NCBI GenBank assembly: GCA_026419785.1 | Contig: JAODTK010000854.1 | Span: forward strand, 1-64,000 | Source: Sclerodactyla briareus | Taxonomy: Eukaryota > Echinodermata > Holothuroidea > Dendrochirotida > Sclerodactylidae | Direction of reading: 5' to 3' | DNA: 64,000 nucleotides | Shown here: piece after piece, positions 24,001 through 36,150 of the stretch | How the letters are laid out: each line of letters starts with the position of its first letter | Numbering within the stretch: position 1 is the stretch's first letter | Notes under the pieces: generated by a model | Told to the model about the DNA's origin: nothing | What the model saw: only the letters and a program-made list of their open reading frames with translations | Databases searched by the model: none | Translations under genes and position numbers: made by a program

Positions 24001-25400
24001 TGTTCTTGCGTGAATTCTCTCCCACGCTTGAAGCGTAACAGTGATGCATCGTTCCGTTTAGTTGGTGACTACGATTGTACGTGTTGACATGGGAGGAGAT
24101 CAGAAACGTGAAATTTTCCGTGAGGCTTTCGCTTGCCGGACTTCCAACAATAGGTCACTGAGCCGACCCATCGCTGTGGTCATACACTGGACCTCTGATT
24201 AGGAGGAAACTGCTGATGTGAACGATTGGTAGCGGCGTCAGCTATGAAAGGCTTACCTCTGATCACAATTCTGTCGTTGTGTCTCTCACACCACAACGCC
24301 CCCACCTGCCAAGAAAACGCATCAGCATCAGAAAGAACGTGAAATCGACAAGAACCAATTGAATCAGGATCTTATGCAGTCAAACACATGCCAGCACCGA
24401 GCGCGATCTTCAACAGTGTCCATCGAATCGCTGCAGTCGAAGACTTACAACAGCACCACTGAGCGTATTTTAGAAAACACACCCGCAACGGTCAGTGTTG
24501 TCGCTCGAGAAAAGGCACGTGGTACCACAGAAGCTTTGAAGGAGGCCAAACGATCACGGCGGGTGCTGCTCTTAAACGGAAAATGATTGAAATTAATTTT
24601 GCGAGGTCACCGCCATATCTATCATGACGAATGCAAGGCATATCATCATATGCTTGACAATGCCAAGGCTGCATACGAGAAAAGGTGCCTAGAATAACGC
24701 TAGGTACTTCGCGCTGACCAGAACCGTGCCAGATGATAGAGAATCATCGTTCTATGTTCGTAACTTCTCGAAATTTGAAATGGTCAGAAATACCAAGTCA
24801 AGTCATATATCCAGGGAAGGTCCTCGAATCCATGCACTACGATCCCCTCCCTACCGGCTGTCAAATCTTGTATGGAGGAACTTCTTCCATCTATACACAA
24901 GCATCAACCTTTCACTATCTATGGCACCACAGGGTATGAAGAGGAGCACAAGTAGTCCCGGTGTTGAAGAAAGAAACCCAAATGGGATCCGCAATATTCT
25001 TCGCACTACAGGCCAATCGCAAACATTCGCGTTTCCTCGGGAGAAGTCATGTCATCTCAGCTGCGAACCCTGAGGGGAATGAGAGACCAGGACCATGCCT
25101 CGAACTCGGTATGGGAATAGACCTTCCTGTTTATTGCACCTACCCTTGGGAACAGTCTTCCCCGTCACATACGCGAGTCACCGTCACTGGAACGTTCTTC
25201 AAAAAGAGACGAAAAGTACTACTAAATTGTTCGACTCAATGTGATGCGATTGTCGTACTCTTTGCTTTATTTCCTTATTTTTCCTTCCGTTCTTTTCTGC
25301 AAGCCACTTATGAAAACGCTGTATTAGCGCTCTATAAATGCGTGATATATAAATGTATTATTATAAACGGAATGTTGCTATATCATAACGAATTCTGCTC
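24000..25400 (+). mobile_element. Non-LTR retrotransposon (LINE) fragment, internally deleted
   Basis: The plus strand encodes, in broken frames, the end of an AP endonuclease: the TSDHNSVVVSL motif with the catalytic-type SDH at 24,258-24,266. The usual linker follows, with PQRPHLPRKRISIRK, then KARGTTEALKEAKRSRR at about 24,510-24,565 and AYHHMLDNAKAAYEKR at about 24,640-24,690. This order is typical of CR1/L2-like LINE ORF2 between endonuclease and reverse transcriptase. No reverse transcriptase core is visible. The segment ends near 25,330-25,400 with AGCGCTCTATAAATG followed by AT-rich sequence, a usual LINE 3' end. Stops and frame changes show that it is dead. Confidence 0.7.
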
Positions 25401-25732
25401 TTATCAATATACTGAAAGAAGTGCGGACAAATCACATTGAGACACGTCGTGGTAGACTTGTATTACATCGTTGTGCGGAGGAAATTTCATGGATGATTAA
25501 TTGATCACGTGATGATACTCAGGGGAACCACATATAGATTAAGTCCATATTTAATGATAACTAACTCGTCAGAATGGTGAGAACTTGCCAGCTGCAGTGG
25601 CCGGAACCGCCTTGAAGTGTGTTTCCATGCACGCGGGCGGGCGGACCGAGGGGCACTCGCGGGTAACTTTTCCATTCACGACGGGTCGCGGAGGCGGGCA
25701 TGTGCCGCTTTTTAACCAATGCATGCACCTCT

Positions 25733-25734
25733 TA

Positions 25735-25795
<61 letters not shown>

Positions 25796-25801
25796 TTATT
25801 A
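25733..25801. repeat. (ATT)n microsatellite
   Basis: About 22 near-perfect TTA/ATT units with one slip in phase. It lies a few hundred bases after the LINE 3' end. Confidence 0.97.
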
Positions 25802-25859
25802 CTTTATTAAATCTAGTGAAGACAAGACGCATACTAGTGGTGCAAAACCCTAAACCAGT

Positions 25860-27040
25860 TGTTCATTTCTGAGAAACCATTGTTCTAAACATCACATAAC
25901 AGTGTTCCCACCCCTGCACTATCGGGCTACCAGCCAGTAACGAGTATAGGGAAATCCCCGGAAAATTCGATGAGGCCGGCGGAACAATCGATTTTACCCG
26001 CCCGCCCGCCCGCCCGCATGCATTGAAACGCGGCTTAAGCCGCTCACTGTGATGCAAGTATGAGTAGTTTTACAGTTTCATTTATTTGTGCACCCGTGAC
26101 TTCTCAGACGAGTGTATATCACGTGGTTAATTGATTATTCATGAATTTCCTCCGCACTACGTAATACACATCGCTCACCCTATGAGAATTGGAGTGTTTA
26201 ATGGCCTGCTGGGTTGGGTGTTAGCTTCAAAACGGAGGGTGTAGTATATTGGTATAACGTGCTCTTGGGCCAGGAAGAAGTGTGAATTTGAGGTTACCGG
26301 GCCATTTTTGTCCAAGTATAGTATTGATTTTTGGCTAGGCCTAACAACGTAACAAGTAGGGATATAGCTATAACACTCAATGTTGAGTTTAACTGACTTT
26401 AAAATGCTAGGGCCTAGCCTATACTGTACTCGCTGAAGCCTGGGCCTAGGCTAGATGAACTGTTGCTTAAAAAAGGTAAATTCCCACTGCTAATTGTAAG
26501 TTTAAGGCCTAGGATAGTGCAAATTAGCATGGTGTATAATAATGTAATAGCATGTCTACCTGGTTGTATAGATTTAATGTTAGGAAATTAGTGGAGTGGG
26601 TTGTGTCGATTCCAATTCATGGATCGCCGTTACGTCAGTGCATGTACGCGCAGTGGCCTAATGTTTATTCGTTACATCCTAAGGGCTTATCATAGCCTTT
26701 CGCAGTTTAATTACTTCTGATTCTTAACGTGCGGTGGTGGCAAATGTTTTGAACAGGTCCAAAACATCGATGGAATTATTTCACCTCATGTGAACGACTG
26801 GAAGAAATAGTACATGAACCTATCGAAAAGGTTTCGTACGCGATGTCAAGAAACTGTCCATTGACTTTGTACAGAGTATAACTCTTGCTTACAACTAGTG
26901 ATGTCAGTAGGTATATTTTCCTATTATGACGTAGCATTTTGCACGCACCTCGGATCCCTGTGAATTCCAGATGCGTTGTCCCAATCTTGATTCTTATCGC
27001 TACCAACACCTAAGCCTAACCACTGATCCTCCTACAACAC
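25860..27040. other. Non-coding stretch
   Basis: No gene recognised. Contains CCCGCCCGCCCGCCCGC at about 25,998-26,015, and low-complexity TAGGCCTA-like words at 26,333-26,520 (for example GGGCCTAGCCTA and GGGCCTAGGCTAG). Confidence 0.5.
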
Positions 27041-27043
27041 CTT

Positions 27044-27175
27044 TCGAGTGCACCTCATTGATGACCCACCCAACCCCATGGGCACCCCACCACGGTGTAA
27101 ATGGTAACTGACTAAATGTCTCATCCGGCCCTTCGGGCCGATGAGATGAAAATGTGGGCCATGCAAGCTGTATAC
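27044..27175 (+). repeat. Interspersed repeat with a conserved hairpin, copy 1
   Basis: Contains CTCATCCGGCCCTTCGGGCC and GATGAG at 27,120-27,146, which fold as a stem with a TTC loop, preceded by GTAAATGGTAACTGACTAAATG and ACCCCATGGGCACCCC. A second copy lies on the opposite strand near 56,965-57,130 with the same order of elements. Confidence 0.6.
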
Positions 27176-27339
27176 CATATACCTGTATACTGTACAATGT
27201 ACCGCTAAGTTCGCCATGGTCAGCCCAGAGCCGTAACCGTATGGCCAATGTTCACCAACCCGCCTGGAGTCTCGCAGCTCCAATGTTTGTTCTTGCTCCT
27301 GATTTGAATGATGTGATAACTAATTCACTGAATTCCACC

Positions 27340-27400
27340 TCTCCCCCCCCCCCCCCCCCCCTTCTAGTCATGCCTGGTCCATCCAGCGGGGGGGGGGGGG
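27340..27400. repeat. Facing poly(C) and poly(G) runs
   Basis: A run of about 18 C at 27,344-27,361 and a run of about 12 G at 27,387-27,399, separated by about 26 bases, could form a strong hairpin. It splits the frames on both strands. Confidence 0.8.
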
Positions 27401-30400
27401 TCTTAAATAGCTTTTCTCTCTCAAGTTCGAACATTATAATAAGATTCAAATATGGAGTAAAGTTGGAACTGCTGTGTTTCGGGACGTTTTGGCTTTTCAT
27501 ATTTAATGAACCACAACTTATGACCATTCAGTCATTCCATTCGCCAGATATTTTCAAGAAAAACTTCACAATTTTGGGCCGCATATGTGGTGTTTCCTTT
27601 CTCATTTCCAAATTTTTGGCAATTTTTGACTGAATTGCGTGGGAAATCCTATTTTTTTAGTTCCTGGCCTTAGTCACGGAAGCTCAAATTATTTCGGGTA
27701 TCGTTTTGTACTCACCAAACATCTTGAACACCAGTGAGAAATGGGGTAAAAATGACTTTTTGCTCCAAATGGGCCTTTCATTCCCTCATTCCACTATAGT
27801 TCATGATTCGAAGACATAACGGGTTCCAATTTGGAGAGTAAAACGTGTGTTTACTACTAATTCAGGAGGTGCAAATTTGAACCATGTCCCCGGCCACCTC
27901 GAGTGGATATATTTGCGTTAAAACCATTAAAAGAATTCTGACGGACAATAAATGCAACTCCCCCACACACACCACACACACACACAAGCAAGTCGGTGAA
28001 GCTGTCATAACCATGGTTGGGCTGGACTCTGTAACCTCTGGGAAGTGGATCCGCCAGTAAGGCGATTCTGTAAACTGAATATTTATGCCCCAGGTGATTT
28101 CGGGTTAGCTGACAGATTATGTTAGCTTCATTTATTAAGGTTGAACGACTGGTAAACAATCGCTTATCATTATACGAGGACTCCTATCGGAAGTAACCGG
28201 GTCGCGGTACTATTTTCGTTTATCGCAGGGTCTCCAACGGAAGTAAAGCTCCTCACGGCGTCACATTACAGTAGACTTTTCCATTAGAGAATGTCATCTA
28301 TACAATGACATCGTTCAAGGAGGGCTTCCTTCTGAAAGTCCTCCCCCGGGCTATACTGAACTTCTATCTAGATCGATCACATCGAGTGTTCCTCACATTT
28401 CGTCCACCGTATTCCCTCTGGAGCTATTTCATGAAGTAATTCCTTCAACTCTGACTTCCGCCCTCTCTCATGACCGGCCCCTAACTCTTTCAGGCTGAAG
28501 CAATATATGTAAATCATGACACATTCAGAAACAAAGGACCATCGGGGTTAACTCGGTTCACAGCGGGTCTTTTATTAGATAATTTACCATCAACAAATCA
28601 GCGTGTCCATTGCATATGTCGGTTAAGCGCCCGATATAAAGAACAAATCGGCAGATGCCGTGTTCAATGGCGCCGTCACGTAGCGGTAGAAAGGTGGGGG
28701 GGGGGGGGTCATTGACCCTATCATATTTTGACAGCGGAAAATATAATTAGCTTGAAATTGCATTCGAACAATCTTTATTCGTGAAGGGGGTGAAGCAATT
28801 GGAATTAATGGTGAAACAACTTGAAAATTAGCACCGGAATGCTTCTAAAGACGTTTCAACATCGAAAATCTCCCTCCCCTCAGTCCTCACCCCCTATATT
28901 CGTCTAAAATTCAAAATCAACCACTCTCGATATGCCCCCGCAACCTTCAACACGGCGCCGCCCCCTGTTTTGAGTTTGATTCAACCGGTAGCGCATCGCG
29001 AAATGACACACGTTTTCGCGGACTTGCTGCGTGATTCCCAAACATTGCGAAGTATGTGATTGCATAAAACTTAACACCCAAAAATCACACCACCGCGGAT
29101 CCGTCGGTGTATGTTCCATCACTCTTGGGAGACCCTGAAGCACACAAACCTCGTCTAAAAATTTTTTTACGATGGGCCATCTCCTGAAAACGTTTAGAAT
29201 CATGATCGGAATTAAGTGCGGCTATTCGGAAATAGGCACAATTTGCAGTATGGCTTCTTATTTCCCATAAAATACGTTTTGTTAGGCTAGCAACTGTGTA
29301 CACACATTCAGGCTGTTTTGGCTTCGCACATTTTACGAGGGAGCCGATCGTGCATGGCGCTTCGTCGGAGTATTTCCAGTAGCGTAACTGGGGTGATAAA
29401 ATGAAGGGTCAAAGAATGGAAAATAGGCTAAATGTACCAACACATATGTCCAATAAATCCAACCGACACTGTCAGGCCGGTTTTTGAAGCAATATGTTGG
29501 GGGCTACTCACTTTGTGAATATCAAAGCCAGCCATCGGTTGGTGCGTATCGTACAAGAAACTCCGACATTCAGATCACCAAGAAGCAGCTTCCCAGCTGC
29601 AAAAGGGCATTGAAGTAGTGTCCTGCTTGGCGCATTCCTTATGTTCAGACATAACATACCTGGCAATATTGGTGGGGGGTCAGAGAATTTGTGGGACTGG
29701 GGCCCATAGGCTCCCGTAAGCCGCACCTGGCACTTTCTACAGGGTCATGACTTACGAAGAAAGATCCCCACATATCCTGTGAATCAACTACCCTTCCCTC
29801 TCCACATTCGACCATATCTTGTATGTATTCCTCATACCGCCGTATTCATGCAACACACTAAAATGACTTATCCTAAAATAAAAGCAGTTTCATATTGGAA
29901 GCCCCCGCCCCCCCAACCTTTTCCACGCATTTACTGTCAACTGACTTCAGAATTCCACCGCCCGCGAACCCAAGTTCTCCAGGTCATTGCACGCACACAG
30001 AAATTCGCTAGACTCACAACTTGTAAACTGCATTATTTCTAATTCTCTCACTGGTATCATACCTTACCAAAATACATGAACTGAATGGGAAAATTCTGAT
30101 ATGGTCAATGGTTTTTTCTGGAAAATGGCAATTTTCTTTTCTTCTTGGTTCAAGGTGAGTCATATTAAGGACGGACAGTCTGAAACTTTGTTCTGAAGTG
30201 TTTAATTAAGTCTCTATACCTACCGTGTTGGCGCACCGTGTCGATCCATCTAGGAGGTCACTCAAGTAACTAATATACTTTTTTGCTCCAACGCTGAAAT
30301 GACGGAGGTGAATCTGCGTACCTGGACGAGTTTTTACGGCATCAGAGCTGAAATGTTTATCTTTCACTGCGTGCGAACCTAAGAGATCGGATGAAGGGCT

Positions 30401-30910
30401 CTCGAGTTAGGAAGGAAGAATAGATAAAAACATGGCAATTCGTTGTTCGAATTCGATGTTCACATTAATTTAGCTCAAAATGCCTTTTTTAAGTTAAAAA
30501 ATGACGGAGATCTTGAAAGTAAACAGAAATATTTATGTATAAAGAGGAAGAACACAACTTTAACTTTCCAATCGTGTGAACCTAGTTTGTAACGTTCTGT
30601 TATTATCCGAAACCATTTGAGTAAGGTGAAAAAGAGGGTTATTTTAGCCTCTTTTATGTGAATTTCAGGTCGGGGTGCACTTTCCGGAACGCGAGTTTCA
30701 AAAAGGTTTCAAATGCGGCGGCGGTGCGGAGTGACTCGTGTATTCCATTTAAAGCGTCCCATACCCTGTAATGAAATTGACACTGAATTGGTCGATAACT
30801 TAATCCTGATCATTCGCATGCCGACGGAAACGATGCTTATACCATACAACAATTACGTCATTCAGTGAAATAACAGTAACATATTGAGTGAATAGAGTGC
30901 AGACAGACCA
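27401..30910. other. Non-coding stretch
   Basis: No gene recognised in about 3.5 kb. Holds a short (CA)n at 27,962-27,990, a poly(G) run at 28,696-28,708 and a CAGTAGCGTAACTGGGG word at about 29,368 like the end of a G-run MITE. Open frames are under 105 codons and overlap on both strands. Confidence 0.45.
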
Positions 30911-30914
30911 AACC

Positions 30915-31720
30915 CTATATGCGTGCAGCACACTCATCACGAGCGCGTAGCACGAAGTCCCTCGGCATGGTCCAGTGCCCGCATAGGACACTGGAGAATG
31001 TAGGATTCCGTTCCAGATGCCTCTAGCTGCAATCTGCGGCTCATTTGGGGACATTCTATCGTGATTTTGGTTGACGAGATTGTAGAAAATGATCAAGATG
31101 ACTCATATAGTTCTCTCTGCATCATGAAACGGACGTCTGCGAATATTATAGGATTAGGTCGAGTCATGTCGCCCTTTTCATGTAGCCGCGAAGTTACTTC
31201 TGTCTGTGCTTTGCCTTACCCCAAACAACAATCAATTGCGCGCAGCGCACATCATGAGCGAGCAGCGCGAAGTCCCTTCGGCGTGGGTTCGGGGCCCGCT
31301 TAAGGACCATGGAAGTTGCAGGGTTCTAAATGCTCTCTAGTGCAATTGTGAGGCTCATTTTGGGAACAATTTGTTTATCATAATTTTGGTTAACGAATTC
31401 TCTATTTCAGATCATCATAAACAGACTCTAGAAACATTTTGTGTAGGTATCCTAGGTTAAGTCCAAGTCGCCCTTATGTTGTAACGCGGGCAATTTCTGT
31501 GCTGCCATACTACAACAAAAACCTCGTAGCGCAGATTCCCTTCGGCGTGGGTCCAGGGCCGCCTCTGGGCCCTGGAAGCTGTAGATTCTAGTTGCTCTCT
31601 AGTGCAACACGAGGCTCACTTGGGAGCATTTCATGGTGATTCGGGCCGAAAGGATCCTAGAAAATTATAGAAACGATTCATATAATTCTGTGGCATCGTA
31701 GAACAGCCGTCTATGTAGTC
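30915..31720. repeat. Diverged tandem repeat, unit about 260-320 bp, three copies
   Basis: Each copy carries a GCGCGCAGCGCACATCATGAGCG-like start, then GCGAAGTCCCTTCGGCGTGGGT, GGGCCCGC, GGAAGCT-TAG-TTCTA, GCTCTCTAGTGCAA and GAGGCTCATTTGGGA. Copy starts or matching points are near 30,921, 31,241 and 31,520. The family appears widespread in marine invertebrate genomes, from memory. Confidence 0.8.
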
Positions 31721-32640
31721 GACATTAGCAAATGTCCATCCGGACGTCAGATTGCAAAGAACCTGAGGCTGATTGAATGAATAATTCAAACAGGTGAAAA
31801 GTAAACCCCGGGTGTGATCAAGTCGACCGAATCTTCGAACTAATTCACAAAAAAGGGGAGGAGATGAAACCATCCTGAAACATAAAAAAATCTGCTGAAC
31901 TGAAAAAAGGGAGGCTGTGAAGCCCGAAATCCCCCCCGGTCTGGGATCCGCGCGTGGTGGATCCTGAATGTGAGATCAATGAAGGGAAATTGCCGGTATT
32001 ATCGTGCTGTAGTGGCGCCAGGATTACCCCGAGGTGAGTCCAATTAGTTTACCGAAGTGGGGGTCCAGGATTTGAAAGATTTCCGAGCCTCAGCCATTCC
32101 CCCCTACCCCTTAACAAAACCTGAAAAAAAAAAAAAATTTTTTTTTTTGTTGTCATTCATCTTTTATGACTACTTTCTCAAGAGAAAAAAATGACATTTA
32201 GTGACGTACCACTCATTAGCAGAGAAAAGAATATGCTGCATGGAACGTTAACCCCCCCCCCCCCCCAACAGGAATTGAATTGTATGAAAATATCCATAAT
32301 ATTTGTACAGCCTACTCATAAATGCCACCATTGTTCAATTGTAAGGAAGATAGAGGATGAATACGGTGATACCAAATTCGAGCGATTGAACTCGGCAGAT
32401 AAGAAAAAAGATGAAGGCGCGCGACGCGCGCCGAAAATTTTCAGCTTCAGTAGAGGAATTTTCATTAGAAAAAGGGTGAGAATAGTTATACTGTCGGGGG
32501 AAAACAGGCTCTCGTCGAGTGGGTGTAATTTCAGCGTACCGTACCCACTTGGGAAACAATCCCGACTGCGGACGGGGGGTAGGCTCCCCGACGGGGGAAT
32601 GCCCCACGCCGCAGGATGTGTATCGACAAGATCGGCAAAT
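31721..32640. other. Non-coding stretch with simple repeats
   Basis: Contains A13/T11 runs at 32,126-32,149, a poly(C) run of about 16 at 32,251-32,266 and the palindromic GGCGCGCGACGCGCGCC at 32,416-32,432. The 174-codon plus-strand frame through it at 32,191-32,715 crosses the poly(C) run and has no protein-like pattern. Confidence 0.45.
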
Positions 32641-32716
32641 GTACCGGACAGACGTCTCGTTTCGAAAAGTGGGGGGCGAACCCGCCCCCGCCCCATTCAG
32701 TTACGCTACGGGTAGT
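32641..32716 (-). mobile_element. End of a G-run MITE-like element
   Basis: On the minus strand the sequence reads CTACCCGTAGCGTAACTGAA, then GGGGCGGGGGCGGG. This is the pattern of a terminal GCGTAACT followed by a G-run, as in other elements here. Confidence 0.4.
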
Positions 32717-33360
32717 TCACTGACATCGGTTGTTACAGCACGTGGTTCATAGTAACACTATTTCATTTTGCTTTTTTTATGCGGAGCGAGCAAAGATCAA
32801 TCAAACTCTTTTCCTCCAAATTGCAAATGCATTTATTCGATATAGGCGGATCGTGTTCAGGAATGTAGATAACACTATTATCAAGCTGGGAATGTTGCTT
32901 CAGAAAATATAATAGGTTTTTGACCAATTATTAAACCTCTGTCACGAAATGGAACGAAGCGCATCTCAAGCAATCTGCTGGTCACGACGATTTCGCGTAG
33001 TGATGTTGAAGGATTTAAAAAAAGTATTAACAGAATGAATCAAAGCTGTGTCGCACGTTTGATTTGTCATTAAACTTGAAAGAAAAATACTAAATAAATG
33101 GCTTCAAATACAGTATATATATTGATCTGGTATCAGATGACTTCATTGAACAAATAAACAAAACAGAGTTTCCAGGTTTCAAGGCAACCGGTGATTTTGT
33201 TGGCTATGCGATATTAATTAAAGCCCCCTCCAGATTTTTTTCCAAGCGCCCCGGGCGGGATTTAGAAGGAATACGATATGTGTTGTAGGTACTAAAGTGA
33301 GGCGTTAATCATCCACAAACTCCAATCTACTCACGGCCATACGCAATAATACTAAATAAG
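32717..33360. other. Non-coding stretch
   Basis: A/T-rich, with short frames only. No gene or repeat recognised. Confidence 0.5.
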
Positions 33361-33361
33361 A

Positions 33362-33401
33362 ATACTAATACTAATAATAATAATAATAATAATATAATAA
33401 A
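33362..33401. repeat. (TAA)n microsatellite
   Basis: About 12 units of ACTAATACTAATAATAATAA type with one slip. Confidence 0.95.
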
Positions 33402-33474
33402 ACAATCGGATCCTGGTCCGAAACCACGCGCAGATCCGTGATAGATAGTGACAAACAACTCCTTTTCCATTCAG

Positions 33475-33636
33475 GCAGACTCACGATTCACCGACTCTAT
33501 TAACCACCAGCTACGCGAGGCGACCATGGATCACTCTGAAGCTTCACGCTTCAATAACACCGTGTCAAGGGATGGGAGGGACAGAGCTTGGTTTCTCACA
33601 GAACTTGGTTCGCCACACACTCACCCACCACAATAG
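33475..33636 (+). CDS. Candidate 3' exon of unknown gene
   Basis: A strong acceptor, ACTCCTTTTCCATTCAG, ends at 33,474 and the frame opens directly at a codon boundary. It includes ADSRFTDSINHQLREATMDH and the following SEASRFNNTVSRDGRDRAWF, and reaches TAG at 33,634-33,636. Composition looks protein-like: charged, hydrophilic and not repetitive, unlike neighbouring frames. There is no recognisable domain and no partner exon was identified. It could equally be a chance frame of 53 codons. Confidence 0.3.
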   Translation, partial: ADSRFTDSINHQLREATMDHSEASRFNNTVSRDGRDRAWFLTELGSPHTHPPQ

Positions 33637-33639
33637 AGA

Positions 33640-34580
33640 TAAACAATCAACAAACCATAGGCCTACCGTAGCAGACGTCGCCCGGGTTACCAGGGTCTGA
33701 CAACGCGTGACTCCACAATCCGAAGCCGGCTGAGATACGAATAAACAGAGTAATCATGCATCGCATGGAGACGAAACCTGGTAGTAGCAGCCACGAACCA
33801 ACCCAATATAATCGGGCGTGGCTACAAAAAAACTGAAGGACACCCACTGTGGCCCAGGAAACAAAACAAGTGCAAGTCGGAACGTCTTGGTAGCTGCGGA
33901 CAGCAAAACTCTCGTGGCAAATACACTGCATTTTTTCGCCATTTCCATTTATTGTCTGGTCACATCAACTGACCTCTTACCTGAAATCTGGTCATAACCC
34001 ATGAAGGACTTGGAACATGTCTACCACATTAGCACAATATTTGCTATCAGTGTCCATTCCTAAGCCTGTGGCAGTGAACAGTGGAAACACACTTCCACAG
34101 AAATGAATATCTAACATTGTTGTTATAGTTGAACCATTCCACAAGTTACCATCAAACGCATTTAGGTGTGGGGGGGGGGGGGGGGGGAGGGCGCAAGCCC
34201 CAATTCTAGGTCACCACTGAGGAATTGGACCGAGATGTAATGTAAACAAATCCGGTGGAGGCAGGGTCTCATGTAAACTAGGACGAGTTGCGATGAAAGA
34301 CAAATCAAACACACCCTGGACAATAGGGTTTATTGTAAACTAGTATGCAGAACTGAGACCTTCTTGATAATAAGGTAAACACTGCTCAGCAGAAAATGGA
34401 GTAATGTAAAACAAACTTGTCTGGCAGCAGAGAGCTCAAAATAAAGTTGGAAATTTGGGTAATTAATTGGATTTAAGTAAAATCTAATACACTACGCGAA
34501 CATAAGTAGCTAAGGCTAGCCAGCAGCAAGGCTTCATCCACCCACCAAGTTTCAACCTGATCGCATGTATGGTTTAGATT
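33640..34580. other. Non-coding stretch with a poly(G) run
   Basis: A run of about 18 G lies at 34,170-34,188. A minus-strand 64-codon frame at 33,948-33,754 beginning MEMAKKCSVF has a reasonable initiation context but no supporting evidence. Confidence 0.45.
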
Positions 34581-34589
34581 TATGAATGA

Positions 34590-34672
34590 ACGTGACGAAC
34601 AGGACAAGAGGGACGAACGACCGAACGGACGAACGAAACGAACTAACGAACGGAGACGAACGAACGGAAGGT
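34590..34672. repeat. (GAAC)n-type tetranucleotide repeat
   Basis: Degenerate GACGAACGAACGGACGAACG units over about 80 bp. Confidence 0.85.
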
Positions 34673-34942
34673 GAGACATGATGACTTGTAGAGTGCTCTC
34701 CCGAAGCTAAAAAAGTATAGGATCTGTGGCTGGAGATTCAGAAAATGCCAGAGTCGTACCAGAGGTGATTGGGGGGGATTGGGGCAGAGGAAACAACGTA
34801 GATGAAGAGATCCCGGGAAATACGGGATGACAGTGCCCATGTACGCAGACGGGTGCTCGCCTCCAGAGTCCGAGCAGGACTCAGAGGTGAAAGGGACAGA
34901 CAATACAATACATTACTAACCGAGAAACATGGGAGAGCAACG

Positions 34943-34980
34943 ATAATAATGATAACAATAATAACAATAATAATGATAAT
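34943..34980. repeat. (AATAATGAT)n-like microsatellite
   Basis: Mixed GATAATAAT and AACAATAAT units. Confidence 0.85.
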
Positions 34981-35402
34981 ACGCTTTTTGCAAAACATGC
35001 AGCTGACAGATTTCTTCGTTGCTTTAATTCGGGGTGTTAGAATGCAGATGAAGAGCGATTTTCCACTTCTATCGTGTTCTAAATATTCTCGACTCAAATT
35101 CAGCTAAATAAAACGGATTTAGCTTGCAATGTCCGTTCTGTTAGACTAAATTGCTATTGGATACCGGGTGTCACAACTGACTGCGTTCCTATCCAGAGGA
35201 GGCTCGCCGCTAGGTGACTTTTGTCCTCAGAAATATGAAGGCAGATTCGGAGTCACCGGAGGTCGTTTAATATGATTATCGCTTTGAGTTACGATGAACT
35301 TATTTGATACCAAGCGAAGCCCCTTCTTCCCTCGGAGCAGGATGCTTGGAACAAACTAAATCTATTCACGAAATTACCACTGATGCTAAAACAGCCGTGA
35401 CT

Positions 35403-35600
35403 ACCAACCAACTACCGAACAACCAGCCAATCAACAAACAAACAACACCCACTACTACCCGGACCAGCCAACCAACCAACCACTCATTCAACCATCACTC
35501 CGCTAAACTTTCTAGCCGTTCAATCAGTAATCCAAACACCGCGATCTATCCACCCGATGATCCAGCCAGCCACCAAGCAACCAATCGATATTATGGGAGC
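35403..35600. repeat. CCAA/ACAA-rich low-complexity tract
   Basis: ACCAACCAACT-, CAACCAGCCAATCAAC- and CAACCAACCAACCA-like words dominate. The long Thr/Asn/Gln/Pro frame through it is a product of this composition. Confidence 0.7.
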
Positions 35601-36150
35601 AGAGGAAGGTTAAACTCATCCCACTCTAGCCAGACATCCACTCAACGACCCTGCATAACCGGTTACTTACCGGAAGATGTAGCATCCAGGCCACCAACAC
35701 TACAATATGGGGGGGGGGGAGGGCGAAAAGTTGACGTCAATTTCGTGGCGCAACTGATTGAGCACGGGCAAAAATGGCTGACCTGGTATGCTGGGCAGAG
35801 GAAGGTTAAACTCATCCCACTCTAGCCAGACATCCACTCAACGACCCTGCATAACCGGTTACTTACCGGAAGATGTAGCATCCAGGCCACCAACACTACA
35901 ATACGAAAATTGACGTCAATTTCGTGGCGCAACTGATTGAGCACGGGCAAAAATGGCTGACCTGGTATGCTGGGCAGAGGAAGGTTAAACTCATCCCACT
36001 CTAGCCAGACATCCACTCAACGACCCTGCATAACCGGTTACTTACCGGAAGATGTAGCATCCAGGCCACCAACACTACAATACGAAAATTTGACGTCAAT
36101 TTCGTGGCGCAACTGATTGAGCAGGGCAAAAATGGCTGACCTGGTATGCA
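35601..36150. repeat. Three near-identical tandem copies of a 180-196 bp unit
   Basis: Copies start at AGAGGAAGGTTAAACTCATC near 35,601, 35,797 and 35,976, so the spacings are 196 and 179 bp. The copies are nearly identical apart from a G-run insert in copy 1 (35,708-35,724) and small gaps in copies 2 and 3, so the triplication is recent. Each copy contains the perfect palindrome TGACGTCA (35,732-35,739, 35,911-35,918, 36,091-36,098) and the inverted repeat CCGGTTACTTACCGG. The third copy ends at CTGGTATGC near 36,149. Confidence 0.95.
35732..35739. promoter_or_regulatory. TGACGTCA palindrome (CRE-type site) in each tandem copy
   Basis: TGACGTCA is the consensus cAMP-response element bound by CREB/ATF proteins. 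It also occurs at 35,911-35,918 and 36,091-36,098 because it lies in the repeat unit. There is no evidence of promoter function here. Confidence 0.3.

Noticed and set aside
27154-27633. 159-codon plus-strand frame
   Set aside because: It passes through facing poly(C) and poly(G) runs and begins inside a dispersed repeat.
32191-32715. 174-codon plus-strand frame
   Set aside because: It contains a poly(C)-encoded Pro run and repeat-derived GC-rich sequence, and opposite-strand frames of similar length overlap it.
35304-35825. 173-codon plus-strand frame rich in Thr, Asn, Gln and Pro
   Set aside because: It is the translation of a CCAA-rich tract followed by the first tandem copy, including its G-run. 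The composition explains the open frame.
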